The notes: generated by a model not told the origin, from the sequence alone. Positions 16,826 through 25,254 are shown, numbered from the stretch's first letter. The stretch is 64,000 nt of DNA from Sphingobium sp. SCG-1 (GCF_002953135.1 NZ_CP026372.1:3707501-3771500), one strand, 5' to 3'. Translations and numbers: made by a program.

Positions 16826-17550
16826 TTATGGCATATAGAAACCACCGTTAATGTCCAGAACGGTACCGGTCACGAACCCGGCGCCGTTCGACACCAGGTA
16901 CTCCACGCCCGAAGCGATGTCCGCGGCCTCGCCGAAACGGCCGACCGGCAATTGCTTCAGATAAGTGTCGGTGTCGCCGAAGCTACGGCTTTGTTCGGTA
17001 TCAATGCGACCGGGCGCGATGCAGTTGGCGGTAATGCCATGCGCCCACCTGCCCCGCGAGCACACGCGTGAAGCCGATCAGGCCTGCCTTCGTCGCGGTA
17101 TAATGCGCGCCGGAAAGCAGCGAGCGCATTCGTCCACCCTGTGACGAAAATTGACGATCCGCCCCCATTTGCCCGCCTTCATCATAGGCAGAGCATGGCG
17201 GCACATGTAGAAGGTGCCGGAGAGGTTGACTGCGAGTACTCGATCCCACTCTTCCAGCGGCACATCCTCGACCAATTGCGAATAGCCGCCATGGCTGGGG
17301 CTGATCCCGGCATTGTTGATGAGGATGTCCAAGCGCCCGAGTTCCCGCTCAATCCCGGCGACAGCGTCTTGAGCAGATGAGTCAGAGGCGACGTCGCCCT
17401 CGAATGCAGATACGTCCAGACCCATTACGTCTAAGTCATGCTTGGCCTGCGCCAGCAAAGCAGCATCCCGATCGAACAGCATGACCTTATGGCCAAGTTC
17501 GCCGAGCCGCTTTGCCACATCAAGGCCAATACCCTGCGCCGCTCCGCCAT
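16826..17550 (-). pseudogene. Decayed SDR family oxidoreductase gene
   Basis: Pieces of one SDR lie in different frames. The N-terminal half (about 17545-17150) reads GIGLDVAKRLGELG, NNAGISPSHGG and MKAGKWGRIVNF. The active site (about 17147-17055) reads QGGRMRSLLSGAHYTATKAG in a second frame. The C-terminal part (17052-16826) reads AHGITANCIAPGRIDTE to DINGGFYMP in a third. A single-base loss near 17148 and an indel near 17050 explain the breaks. The first beta strand before the GIG motif is also missing after an otherwise good AAGGAGAGGAAGTGATG start. Sequencing error is a possible alternative for the indels. Confidence 0.8.
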
Positions 17551-17644
17551 CACTTCCTCTCCTTCCGATCTTTTTGACGCAAACCTAGCCTGAGCCGTTC
17601 GTCAGTCATCTGCCTTATACAAACCATGCGCAGCAGAACGCCAA

Positions 17645-17670
17645 ATAAAGACATTCTTGTTTGTTTTTTT
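17645..17670. promoter_or_regulatory. Operator-like dyad, copy D
   Basis: Core ACATTCTTGTTTGT (17651-17664), with CTTG in place of the central CATG, an A-rich left flank and a seven-T run on the right. It lies between the decayed leftward SDR and the SDR at 17758, about 94 bp before the latter's start. Confidence 0.6.
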
Positions 17671-17757
17671 ATTTGGCCTTGCTAGTCTGGTGGCCAGATA
17701 GAAGAAGGGGCGGACTCGTGGGTGACTGCGACGTGTCGCATGGAGAGGACGAGCATT

Positions 17758-18663
17758 ATGACTACACCCAAGATCTTCCGGCCGGACCTTAATGATCCGA
17801 CTCGGCCGAAACGCGGCCTGACGGAGGAAGATCTTGCCACGAAAGAGACGGTGTACCGTCCGGACCTGCTTGCAGGGCAGACGCTGCTCATCACGGGCGG
17901 CGGCAGCGGCATGGGCAAGGCTGCAGCGTTCCTTGCCGTACGTTTGGGCGCAAATGTCGCGATCTGCGGCCGCAATGTCGAGAAGCTGGAGCGTACCCGC
18001 GATGTCATCGCGAAGGAAACAGGCGTCGAGATATTCACGCAGTCCATGACCATCCGCGACCCGGAAGAGGTCGAGGCGCTGATCGCCGCCGTGCATGACC
18101 GTTTCGGCGGCATCGACACCATCGTCAACAATGCAGGCGGCCAGTTTCCGCAGGACGCTATTGATTTCACGCGCAAGGGCTGGCTGGCAGTCATCGACAC
18201 CAACCTCAACGGCACATGGTGGATGATGCAGGAGGCCGCGAAGCGCTGGCGGGCCGACGGCAAGCCAGGCAACATCATCAATATCGTCGCCAATGTCGAA
18301 CGTGGAATGCCGCAGGCTGCCCACACCTGCGCTGCGCGGGCGGGCGTCATCTATCTGTCGAAGACGCTTGCGACCGAATGGGCTCCGTTCAACATCCGCA
18401 TAAACTGCATAGGCCCAGGCGTCATAGAAACCGAAGGCTTTGCAATGTACCCGGAGGAGGCGCTCAAACGCTTCCATCAAGCCAACCCGATGAAGATGCG
18501 CGGCAACGCCTGGGACGTTGCCGAAGCGATCGCCTATTTCGCGTCTCCAGCAGCCCGTTTCATCAATGGCGACCTGATGATCCTGGACGGCGGGCAGGCA
18601 CAGTGGGGCGTGGTTTGGCCCGGCGGAATGCCGGACTATTTCGACGAGAGCGGCGCGGCGTGA
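17758..18663 (+). CDS. SDR-fold protein with altered active site (2,4-dienoyl-CoA-reductase-like)
   Basis: A 301-residue SDR-fold protein. The cofactor motif TGGGSGMG and the NNAGG strand are intact. The catalytic region reads VANVERGMPQAAHTCAARAG, so the usual Ser, Tyr and Lys positions hold other residues (Arg in place of Lys). The layout AARAGV-LSKTLATEW resembles 2,4-dienoyl-CoA reductase-type and citronellol-pathway SDRs, which also depart from the YxxxK rule. The ATG at 17758 has GGAGAGGA upstream. It stands alone behind operator copy D. A reductase for an unsaturated CoA ester is a reasonable guess. Confidence 0.82.
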   Translation: MTTPKIFRPDLNDPTRPKRGLTEEDLATKETVYRPDLLAGQTLLITGGGSGMGKAAAFLAVRLGANVAICGRNVEKLERTRDVIAKETGVEIFTQSMTIRDPEEVEALIAAVHDRFGGIDTIVNNAGGQFPQDAIDFTRKGWLAVIDTNLNGTWWMMQEAAKRWRADGKPGNIINIVANVERGMPQAAHTCAARAGVIYLSKTLATEWAPFNIRINCIGPGVIETEGFAMYPEEALKRFHQANPMKMRGNAWDVAEAIAYFASPAARFINGDLMILDGGQAQWGVVWPGGMPDYFDESGAA

Positions 18664-18682
18664 AGGCTGCGCCGCTCCCGCC

Positions 18683-19153
18683 TCAAGCAGGCTGTCGCGC
18701 ACCCAAATAAGGGAAGGGGTGATCCTGCGCGGTCACCTCCAGCAATTCGACCACATTACCGTCGCAGTCGCGCCCATAGGTTGCCAGCATCGTCTCCCCG
18801 CCACCCGGCTCACAATGGAACTCCATGCCGAGTGCCGACAATCGCTCATATTCCGCCCATACATCATCGACGTACAGGCAAATATGAATGAGGCCGGGAT
18901 CGCACATCCGGCGTTCGAAACGCTCGCCCCTGGGTTCGAGATATTGGAACACCTCTACATAAAGGCCGTTCAGCCGGATCATGGCATAGCGCGCCGCAGA
19001 CCCGGGCAACTGCACCATCTTCCCTATGCGCTCGTTATCGCTCTGCCACCCGCCATCGGCAACTTTCTCAAAGCCATACCAGCGCTGATAATGATCGACG
19101 AACCTGTCTAGGTCGGGCGTCGATATTGCCACATGGTGCATACCCAAAATCAT
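18683..19153 (-). CDS. VOC (glyoxalase/extradiol dioxygenase) family protein
   Basis: A 156-residue vicinal-oxygen-chelate protein with two beta-alpha-beta-beta-beta modules. The likely metal ligands are His7 (MHHVAI), Glu in VEVFQY, His in LIHICLYV and Glu in NVVELLEV, in the usual strand positions. The start has AAAGGAG upstream. It diverges from the SnoaL/enoyl-CoA hydratase pair with operator copy E in the gap. VOC members include epimerases, lyases and dioxygenases; this one is too short for a type I extradiol dioxygenase. Confidence 0.82.
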   Translation of the reverse strand: MILGMHHVAISTPDLDRFVDHYQRWYGFEKVADGGWQSDNERIGKMVQLPGSAARYAMIRLNGLYVEVFQYLEPRGERFERRMCDPGLIHICLYVDDVWAEYERLSALGMEFHCEPGGGETMLATYGRDCDGNVVELLEVTAQDHPFPYLGARQPA

Positions 19154-19212
19154 TGGTTTCTCCTTTGAGCGGGCGACATTGAGCGCATCCTCGCTCTATT
19201 TTTCAGCATTGA

Positions 19213-19239
19213 AATAAACCAGACTTGACTGTTTTTTTC
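19213..19239. promoter_or_regulatory. Operator-like dyad, copy E
   Basis: Core CCAGACTTGACTGT (19219-19232), followed by a seven-T run and preceded by AAATAAA. The centre is CTTG and the first base departs from the ACA consensus, so it is a weaker copy. It lies between the VOC start (19153) and the SnoaL start (19316). Confidence 0.5.
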
Positions 19240-19315
19240 AATGCTTCTCTCATGAGGAAAATCCGGCCGCCCGCATATGCGGCAGAGCTTGGGCATCATC
19301 ATAGGAGACAGGACC

Positions 19316-19870
19316 ATGGCCACATTGGAAGACCGCATCACCCGGCTGGAGGCAGAGTCCCAGATACGGCAACTCGTCGCGCGCTATTGCTTTTATCTCG
19401 ATGATCGCCTGATCGACGAGGCGTACACGCTCTTCACGGACGACGCGGTTCTGCGATCGGCCGATGGCGTGATGAACGCGACGGGCGTAGAAGCGATCAT
19501 CCAGCAATTTCACGGCCGCTTCGACGTGCTCGGCCCCGGCCATCATTTCATGCACGACATCCAGATCGATTTCGTCGGCGACGGCAGCGAGGAAGCCAGG
19601 GGCCGCGTCACTGGCCACGCCGAACTATGGCGCAACGGCAAGATGATGTTGGCCGCGATCCGCTATGACGATGTGTACCGGAACACCGACAAAGGGTGGC
19701 GCTTTGCGGACCGGACGATCAACTTCCTCTATTATGTGCCCGTGTCCGAATATCCCGACATATTGAGCGGCCCGAACCGCAATCATGCCTATGCGGAACC
19801 GGCGCCTGCAGACTTCCCGGAACGCCTGCCAAGCTGGATCGCCTACGAAAAGTCCCGAGGCCGGACGTGA
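19316..19870 (+). CDS. SnoaL/NTF2-fold protein with Asp-His pair
   Basis: A 184-residue NTF2-like protein of the SnoaL_4 type. It starts with the common helix RITRLEAESQIRQLVARYCFYLDD, split over residues 8-30, with Asp29/30 at the position of the catalytic Asp of LinA and scytalone dehydratase. GPGHHFMHD (His76/77, His80) covers the catalytic His position. GGAGACAGG precedes the ATG at 19316. Its stop overlaps the GTG of the enoyl-CoA hydratase (GTGA), so both are co-translated. A dehydratase or isomerase role is inferred. Confidence 0.82.
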   Translation: MATLEDRITRLEAESQIRQLVARYCFYLDDRLIDEAYTLFTDDAVLRSADGVMNATGVEAIIQQFHGRFDVLGPGHHFMHDIQIDFVGDGSEEARGRVTGHAELWRNGKMMLAAIRYDDVYRNTDKGWRFADRTINFLYYVPVSEYPDILSGPNRNHAYAEPAPADFPERLPSWIAYEKSRGRT

Positions 19871-20637
19871 GCGGCCTGATCGTTGAGCGGCATGGTCCGG
19901 TCCTGCTGCTCGTCATCGACAGGGAGGCACGGCGCAATGCGCTCGACGCGGCGACCTCGGCTGCCATCGACCGGCAGATCGGTGCCGCAGAGGCGGATGA
20001 GAGCATAGGGGCGATCATCATCACCGGCTCCGGCGATCGCGCTTTTTGTTCGGGCATGGACATGAAGGAAGCGGCGGAGATCGGCGTCGGTCATGGGCTG
20101 ATCCCCGGTCACGGCTTTGCAGGCATCACCGAACGCAGGCGAACGAAGCCGCTGATTGCGGCGGTCAACGGGTTCGCGGTTGCGGGCGGGTTCGAAATTG
20201 CGTTGGCGTGCGACATCATTATAGCCGCCGATCATGCGATGTTCGGCCTCAGCGAAGTGAAACGCGGCCTTTTTGCCTTCGCGGGAGGCGTGCAGCGCCT
20301 CGCCCGACAAGTGCCACGCTCTGCGGCGATGTCCATCATCATGACCGGGGAGCCTGTGCCCGCCGCGCGGATGTATGAGTTGGGCGTCGTCAGCGAAGTC
20401 GTCCCTGCCGACCAACTGCGCCAGCGCGCACTCGATCTGGCCCAAGCAATGCTGCAAAATAGTTGGGAGGCGATCCGCAACGGCAAGTTGCTGTACGAGA
20501 TGGCAGCCGACATGCCTGTCGAGCAAGGATTGCGCTACGGCGCCGCGTTCGGCCGCGCGACCCTTCAATCGGCCGACAGTCGCGAAGGCATCGCGGCCTT
20601 TAGCGAAGGGCGCGACGCTAACTTCGATCGTATCTGA
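19867..20637 (+). CDS. Enoyl-CoA hydratase/isomerase (crotonase family)
   Basis: Crotonase-fold protein of 256 residues. The oxyanion hole segments are FCSGMDMKEA and GFAVAGGFEIALACD. Both glutamates of classical hydratases can be matched: Glu in GGFEIA (rat Glu144) and Glu in LSEVKRGL (rat Glu164), so hydration of an enoyl-CoA is likely. The GTG start at 19867 overlaps the preceding stop by four bases, which favours translational coupling. Together with the MaoC and acyl-CoA dehydrogenase it supplies beta-oxidation-like steps for the island. Confidence 0.88.
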   Translation: MSGLIVERHGPVLLLVIDREARRNALDAATSAAIDRQIGAAEADESIGAIIITGSGDRAFCSGMDMKEAAEIGVGHGLIPGHGFAGITERRRTKPLIAAVNGFAVAGGFEIALACDIIIAADHAMFGLSEVKRGLFAFAGGVQRLARQVPRSAAMSIIMTGEPVPAARMYELGVVSEVVPADQLRQRALDLAQAMLQNSWEAIRNGKLLYEMAADMPVEQGLRYGAAFGRATLQSADSREGIAAFSEGRDANFDRI

Positions 20638-20648
20638 TCCGACCGAAT

Positions 20649-21266
20649 TTAGTTTGCACGTTCGGTGATAGACATCGCAGCTTTCGCTGGCAGGATATTG
20701 GCATACACCGGATCGCTACGTCCCCACTCGCCGCGCGGTCGCATGGTGCGGAACAGACCTTCGTCCAATATCTGATTGGATGGATTGCTATCGTTCCAGT
20801 CCATCACCACCTGCCGCTGCGCGATCCGCCACTCGCCATCACGGCGCTCCAGACGATCCAGATAGCGGCCTGCCATGATAAATTGCTCGTTCCCGGCATC
20901 CAGGCCCTTGCCTCCGCACATCTGTAGATAACGCGATCCGAACATCGCGTCGGTCATATCTTCGCGCACGCGGCACGCCGAATAGAGATAGCTTTCGGAG
21001 CAAGCCACATCACCGTCGACTTCGATATGGACGTTGAGCAGGCAATGCGTGCCCATCTCGAAATACTGCGTAATTTCGCCGATGATGAATTCGACGAATT
21101 CTGCGGCGTTGCCGCTGTAGATGCCATGGATGTCCACGCCGTCCGGCCAATACACCGTCCGCATAAGTTCGAGGTCCGCCCGGTCCAACGCCCGGCAGTA
21201 GCGCGTCAACACTTCGTATACATCGCGCCGGGCGACCAGATCCTCCAACTCCACAAGGCGGCTCAT
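20649..21266 (-). CDS. SnoaL_4/NTF2-fold protein, LinA/BaiE-like dehydratase candidate (paralog 1)
   Basis: A 205-residue NTF2-like protein. The N-terminal helix ARRDVYEVLTRYCRALDRAD carries Asp28, and GTHCLLNVH carries His74. These match the Asp25/His73 dyad of the dehydrochlorinase LinA and the dyad of scytalone dehydratase. The ATG at 21266 overlaps the stop of the upstream paralog (21263-21266). Last gene of a four-gene leftward unit made of two paralog pairs. Elimination of water from a hydroxylated ring is the most likely type of reaction, by family. Confidence 0.85.
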   Translation of the reverse strand: MSRLVELEDLVARRDVYEVLTRYCRALDRADLELMRTVYWPDGVDIHGIYSGNAAEFVEFIIGEITQYFEMGTHCLLNVHIEVDGDVACSESYLYSACRVREDMTDAMFGSRYLQMCGGKGLDAGNEQFIMAGRYLDRLERRDGEWRIAQRQVVMDWNDSNPSNQILDEGLFRTMRPRGEWGRSDPVYANILPAKAAMSITERAN

Positions 21267-21844
21267 GGGACATTGGCAAAGACGAGATCGCCCTGCCCTC
21301 TCTGTCCGCGTGGTTCCAGGGTCGCGAACATGCCCTGATCCAGTATCTCGCCGGACGGGCGATTATCGTTCCAGTCCATCACCACCTGACGCTTCAGGAT
21401 GCGCCATTCGCCGTTCCGCCTTTCGAACCTGTCGAGATAGCGGCCGCCGAAGTAGAAATGGTGATGATTAGGATCGAGGCCCTTGCCGTCGAACATCGCC
21501 ATATAGCGCGACCCGAAAATCTCGTCCGCCTTGTCCTGCCGCACTTTGTGATAGGCGAACAGGTAGGTTTCGGTGGAGGCGAAGTCCCCGTCGATTTCCA
21601 TATGCACGTTCATCAATCCGTGCATCGTAACTTCAAACCAGTTCTGAATCTCCCGCACGATGAACTCGGCAAATTCGGCGGCATTGCCGTTGAAGACGCC
21701 GTGATTGTCGACGCCGTCCGGCCAATATACCGTCTTCATCAACTCGACATCAGCCCGATCCAGCGCGCGCGAATATCGCGTGAGCACGTCATAGATGTCC
21801 CGCCGCGCAATCAGGTCTTCGATGTCCTCGTCCGTCACGGCCAT
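21263..21844 (-). CDS. SnoaL_4/NTF2-fold protein, LinA/BaiE-like dehydratase candidate (paralog 2)
   Basis: A 193-residue tandem paralog of the downstream gene; long stretches such as YWPDGVD, GNAAEF, RYLDR and RQVVMDWND are shared. The dyad is Asp29 (RALDRAD) and His75 (TMHGLMNVH). Conservation of the dyad in both copies suggests two active enzymes with different substrates, or a mixed trimer. It begins 15 bp after the stop of the ABM gene and is coupled by ATGA to the next gene. Confidence 0.85.
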   Translation of the reverse strand: MAVTDEDIEDLIARRDIYDVLTRYSRALDRADVELMKTVYWPDGVDNHGVFNGNAAEFAEFIVREIQNWFEVTMHGLMNVHMEIDGDFASTETYLFAYHKVRQDKADEIFGSRYMAMFDGKGLDPNHHHFYFGGRYLDRFERRNGEWRILKRQVVMDWNDNRPSGEILDQGMFATLEPRGQRGQGDLVFANVP

Positions 21845-21859
21845 TTTGCCTCTCCTGTT

Positions 21860-22156
21860 TTATGTCAGCGAGCGATAGAAGGCGATCGTCATATCCTCTG
21901 CCAGGCATTCGACGATCGGCGGCACCAGGCGGTCGTGAAAATCGATGTGCATGTGATGCTCGAACGCCGCATCGTCGCGAAACGTGGCGACGACTTGGAA
22001 GAGGTCGGGGTCTTCGTCCGACTGGAAAAGCTCGTACACCAGCGCGTCGGGTTCCTGCGCATGCACCAGTTCGCGCAGTTCCTTCTGCAGGTCGATCAGA
22101 TCCTGCCGCTTTTCCGGCTTGGTTCGGAGCTGCGCGATAAAGCTCTTGCCGCTCAT
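21860..22156 (-). CDS. ABM-domain (antibiotic biosynthesis monooxygenase-like) protein, copy 1
   Basis: A 98-residue dimeric alpha-beta barrel protein. The ABM pattern is visible: FIAQLRTKPEKRQDLIDLQ, a middle YELFQSDEDPDLFQVVATFRD and AAFEHHMHIDFH. ABM proteins are cofactor-free quinol monooxygenases or lyases in some pathways, and many have no known role. The ATG at 22156 overlaps the stop of the upstream paralog by four bases, so the longer open frame further upstream is not used. Confidence 0.82.
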   Translation of the reverse strand: MSGKSFIAQLRTKPEKRQDLIDLQKELRELVHAQEPDALVYELFQSDEDPDLFQVVATFRDDAAFEHHMHIDFHDRLVPPIVECLAEDMTIAFYRSLT

Positions 22157-22449
22157 TGCTCGGACACCAGATCGTAGAGCAGTTCTCGCTCGTAACCGCC
22201 GGCCATGCAGCCGATCATCTTCTCGATCAGCGGCTTGCCATGATCGGTTTCCATATGCGCCTTGTCCGCTGCCTCGTCGACGAAGGATTCGAAGACCGCG
22301 AACATGCCCGGCTCGCCCAATCGAAAGAATTGGAAGTGCAGAGTACCAGGTTCCCGCTCCACAAGGGATTCCATCTGCTGCGCCAATTGGACGAACTCGT
22401 CCTCTGTTTCCGGCTTGACGCGGAAACGCGAAAGAAAACTGTAAGCCAC
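22153..22449 (-). CDS. ABM-domain (antibiotic biosynthesis monooxygenase-like) protein, copy 2
   Basis: A 98-residue ABM protein, the same length as its downstream paralog, with FLSRFRVKPETEDEFVQLAQ, HFQFFRLGEPGMFAVFESF and KAHMETDH. The GTG start at 22449 follows GAGGAG. First gene of the four-gene unit 22449-20649, with operator copy F 51 bp upstream. The two ABM copies may form a heterodimer; a quinol-type oxidation would fit an aromatic pathway, but this is inference. Confidence 0.82.
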   Translation of the reverse strand: MAYSFLSRFRVKPETEDEFVQLAQQMESLVEREPGTLHFQFFRLGEPGMFAVFESFVDEAADKAHMETDHGKPLIEKMIGCMAGGYERELLYDLVSEQ

Positions 22450-22492
22450 AGACTCTCCTCATCCTTGGGCGCGGGATTTTTCCCTCCACTGT

Positions 22493-22518
22493 ATTAAAAA
22501 CAATCATGACTGCTTTTT
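22493..22518. promoter_or_regulatory. Operator-like dyad, copy F
   Basis: Core ACAATCATGACTGC (22500-22513) with five A on the left and a T-tract on the right. It is 51 bp upstream of the ABM gene start at 22449 in the gap shared with the TonB receptor. Confidence 0.68.
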
Positions 22519-22590
22519 CAACTTAATAAATTAAGCTGGTCGCTTTTGTTGCACTGCAAAATTATACGCTGTGGCTTTTGCATCAGCATC

Positions 22591-22621
22591 TTAAAAAAAA
22601 CATTCATGCATGATTGCAATT
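22591..22621. promoter_or_regulatory. Operator-like dyad, copy G (variant spacing)
   Basis: An A8 run followed by ACATTCATGCATGATTGC (22600-22617). The left half-site is perfect, but the two half-sites share a doubled CATG, so they are four bases further apart than in other copies. It lies 80 bp upstream of the TonB receptor ATG. Confidence 0.5.
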
Positions 22622-22696
22622 TGCATTTCGCGAAGTAGGATCAGGCATCCGAGGAACGAAGCCATTGAAGCTTCGACGAAGGAGAGGAGACAGCGA

Positions 22697-25192
22697 ATGA
22701 TCAAAAGAAATCGTCTGATGGGTGCAGCTATCGGCGCGCTCGCCGCCGGCGTGATCGCCACCCCCTCGTTGGCGCAGACCGCCTCCACACCATCGGGTGC
22801 GGATCAGGCTCCGCAAGCCACATCCCAGGATGGGATCGGCCTACAGGACATCGTCGTCACCGCCACGCGCCGCGCCAGCAATCTTCAGGATACGCCGATC
22901 GCGGTCAGCGCGATCGACGCCAATCTTATCCAGCAGGCCAGCCCCCGCGATATTGGAGAGCTTGCCGCCTTCGTCCCCAACTTCTCCGCCGCGACGATCG
23001 CTAACTTCAACGCGGCGTCCTTCGCCATGCGCGGCGTGGGGCAGAACACCATCATCGTCTACTTCGAGCCACCAGTCGCCGTGCTGGTCGACGATTTCGT
23101 GGTGCCGTCGGTGCAGACGCAATTGCTCGACACCTTCGACATCTCGCAAGTCGAAGTGCTGCGCGGACCGCAGGGTACGTTGTTCGGCAAGAACACGACG
23201 GGCGGCGCCGTTACCGTCCGCACGAAGCGCCCGGAAATGAACATGGTCGGCATCGAGGCCCGCGCGCAATATGGCAGCTATGGCACAAAGAAGGTGCAGG
23301 CTGCCTTCAACGTACCCCTAATCAAAGACATCCTTTCTCTGCGTCTGGTGGGCGGTTATGAAAAGAGCGACGGCTATTATCGCAACGGCGCCTGCTACGG
23401 TCCTGTCACCGGCTTCGTGCCCAACAAGTTCAACGGCGCCTCAGGCTGTCTCGACAACAGCCGCCTGGGTGGCAAGGACGTTTGGCAGGCACGTGCCAAG
23501 CTGCTGTTCCAGCCGACCGACACGATCAGCGCACTGCTGCAATATGAATGGATTCGCGACAAGTCCGATGCGGTTCCCTCCGTCAACGAGAACGGCCTGT
23601 TTGAAGGGCCGGGCGGCGCGGGATCGTTCCTGACATCGATCCTCGGCACGATCCGGCCGAACCCCAATAGCGATGATCCTTTGAAGAACGCGGCAACGAC
23701 CAATCGTTTCGCGGGCCTCATCAGCATGCCGCTGGGCCAGCGGATCAATGTAGATGGCGTCTTTCTGAACGTCGATTTCGACCTCGGCTTCGGCACCCTC
23801 ACCTCTGTTTCGGGTTACCGTTTCCAGCGCTCGCGCCTGCCCAACAGTTATGCCGGTGCTGTCGCGATCGCGCCGGACGGCGAACCGCTGTCGTTCTTCG
23901 ACGCCAATCGAGACGACGACCGCAAGACCTACCAACAGGAATTGCGTTTCGCATCGGACTTCGGCGGCGCGTTCGATGTGGTCGCGGGTGGTTTCTATCA
24001 GCGAGACAAGACGCAGTTCTGCGTGGCGCAGTTGCTGGGCTTCCAGGATTTGCTCGGGCCGCCAACGCCATACGGCCCCTGGAACTCGACGCCTTACACG
24101 CTGTGCAACGCACAGAAGGCAACGTCCAAGGCGTTGTTCGCGGAAGGCACGTTCAAGTTCACCGACCAACTCAAGCTGACTGCGGGCGCGCGTTATAGCT
24201 GGGATGACAAGACTTGGTGGGGACGCCAGCAGACCTTCATCCCCGATCTTGGCACGCCGGTTCGCCCGATCACGATCGAAGAACCGCTGGACATGAGCGT
24301 GTTCAACTTCCCCGACAATGTCGTCCGCGTCGAAGCGCATGACCGCAAGCTCACTTACCGCGGCAGCCTCGGCTGGCAGGCGGCGCCCACTTTGTTTGTC
24401 TACGGCACGGCATCGCGCGGTTACAAGGGCGGCGGCTTCAATGACCAAACCGGCAGCTTCGCCTTGTTCGGCACCGACCTTGAGGCGTTCCGCCGTGGTG
24501 CCGCGGCTACCAAGCCGGAAACGGCTGACAGCTACGAAATCGGCTTCAAGAGCGAATTCCTCGATCGCCGGGTACGCCTGAACGTCACTGGCTTCCATGT
24601 TAAGTACAAGAACCTTCAGAAGAACATCAACGTACCGATCGTCGTGAACGGCCAGCCGAACCAGTTCACGCAGTTCCAAAACGCGGCGAGCGCGACGGTT
24701 AAGGGCGTGGAGGCCGAAGCGTCGGCCATTCTCTTCCGGGGCTTCACACTGCGCGGCGTGCTGGGGTATCAGGATGCCAAATATGGCGACTATGATGCGC
24801 CAGGAGCAGGTTACGACCTGTCCACCGCACCGCTGGACCGCGCGCCAAAATGGCAGTGGACCACAGATGCGACCTACGAAATTCCGGTCAGTTCCGACTG
24901 GAAGATCGTAGCGAATGCCAATGCCGCCTATACCGGCCGCAACCTGTCCACGCAGGCCATCGATACACCGTTCGGCAATACCTATCTGAACGCACGCACG
25001 TTGCTGAATGCCTCGATCACCTTGTCCGAAGCGGAGGACAAATATTTCATCCGCCTGATCGGGCGCAACCTGAGCGACAAACGCTACCGCATTGCTTCAC
25101 AGAATGTGGCTGGCCTGTGGCTTAACACCCAGTTTGGCCCACCCCGCTTCTATGGTTTGGAAATCGGGGCAAAGTTCGGCAGCAAGCGGTGA
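22697..25192 (+). CDS. TonB-dependent outer-membrane receptor
   Basis: An 831-residue outer-membrane receptor. The N-terminus is a signal peptide (MIKRNRLMGAAIGALAAG then PSLAQ), followed by a TonB-box-like DIVVTATRR, a plug domain with VEVLRGPQGTLFGKNTTGG, and a beta barrel ending GRNLSDKRYR to FYGLEIGAKFG. The ATG at 22697 has AAGGAGAGGAG upstream; an earlier ATG at 22610 is rejected because it would place 29 charged residues before the signal peptide. It is the only uptake gene within the island and has its own operator copy G, so it probably brings the growth substrate across the outer membrane. Sphingomonads commonly use such receptors for organic substrates as well as iron. Confidence 0.93.
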   Translation: MIKRNRLMGAAIGALAAGVIATPSLAQTASTPSGADQAPQATSQDGIGLQDIVVTATRRASNLQDTPIAVSAIDANLIQQASPRDIGELAAFVPNFSAATIANFNAASFAMRGVGQNTIIVYFEPPVAVLVDDFVVPSVQTQLLDTFDISQVEVLRGPQGTLFGKNTTGGAVTVRTKRPEMNMVGIEARAQYGSYGTKKVQAAFNVPLIKDILSLRLVGGYEKSDGYYRNGACYGPVTGFVPNKFNGASGCLDNSRLGGKDVWQARAKLLFQPTDTISALLQYEWIRDKSDAVPSVNENGLFEGPGGAGSFLTSILGTIRPNPNSDDPLKNAATTNRFAGLISMPLGQRINVDGVFLNVDFDLGFGTLTSVSGYRFQRSRLPNSYAGAVAIAPDGEPLSFFDANRDDDRKTYQQELRFASDFGGAFDVVAGGFYQRDKTQFCVAQLLGFQDLLGPPTPYGPWNSTPYTLCNAQKATSKALFAEGTFKFTDQLKLTAGARYSWDDKTWWGRQQTFIPDLGTPVRPITIEEPLDMSVFNFPDNVVRVEAHDRKLTYRGSLGWQAAPTLFVYGTASRGYKGGGFNDQTGSFALFGTDLEAFRRGAAATKPETADSYEIGFKSEFLDRRVRLNVTGFHVKYKNLQKNINVPIVVNGQPNQFTQFQNAASATVKGVEAEASAILFRGFTLRGVLGYQDAKYGDYDAPGAGYDLSTAPLDRAPKWQWTTDATYEIPVSSDWKIVANANAAYTGRNLSTQAIDTPFGNTYLNARTLLNASITLSEAEDKYFIRLIGRNLSDKRYRIASQNVAGLWLNTQFGPPRFYGLEIGAKFGSKR

Positions 25193-25196
25193 CGCC

Positions 25197-25249
25197 GCCT
25201 GCCCATGGGCAGGCAGTTACGGCGGCGGGGACCCCCTTCCCCGCCGCCG
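25197..25249. terminator. Two strong hairpins between convergent genes
   Basis: GCCTGCCCATGGGCAGGC (25197-25214) is a perfect 18-base palindrome. A second hairpin pairs 12 bases (25220-25231, CGGCGGCGGGGA) with 25238-25249 around a six-base loop. They fill the 62-bp gap between the TonB receptor stop and the convergent CMD gene stop. There is no clear U-run, so bidirectional termination or transcript-end protection is inferred. Confidence 0.6.
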
Positions 25250-25254
25250 CGACT

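Noticed and set aside
23441..24679. Long antisense open frame (412 codons) within the TonB receptor
   Set aside because: It mirrors the receptor codons in a GC-rich gene, has no ribosome site and no recognisable domain.
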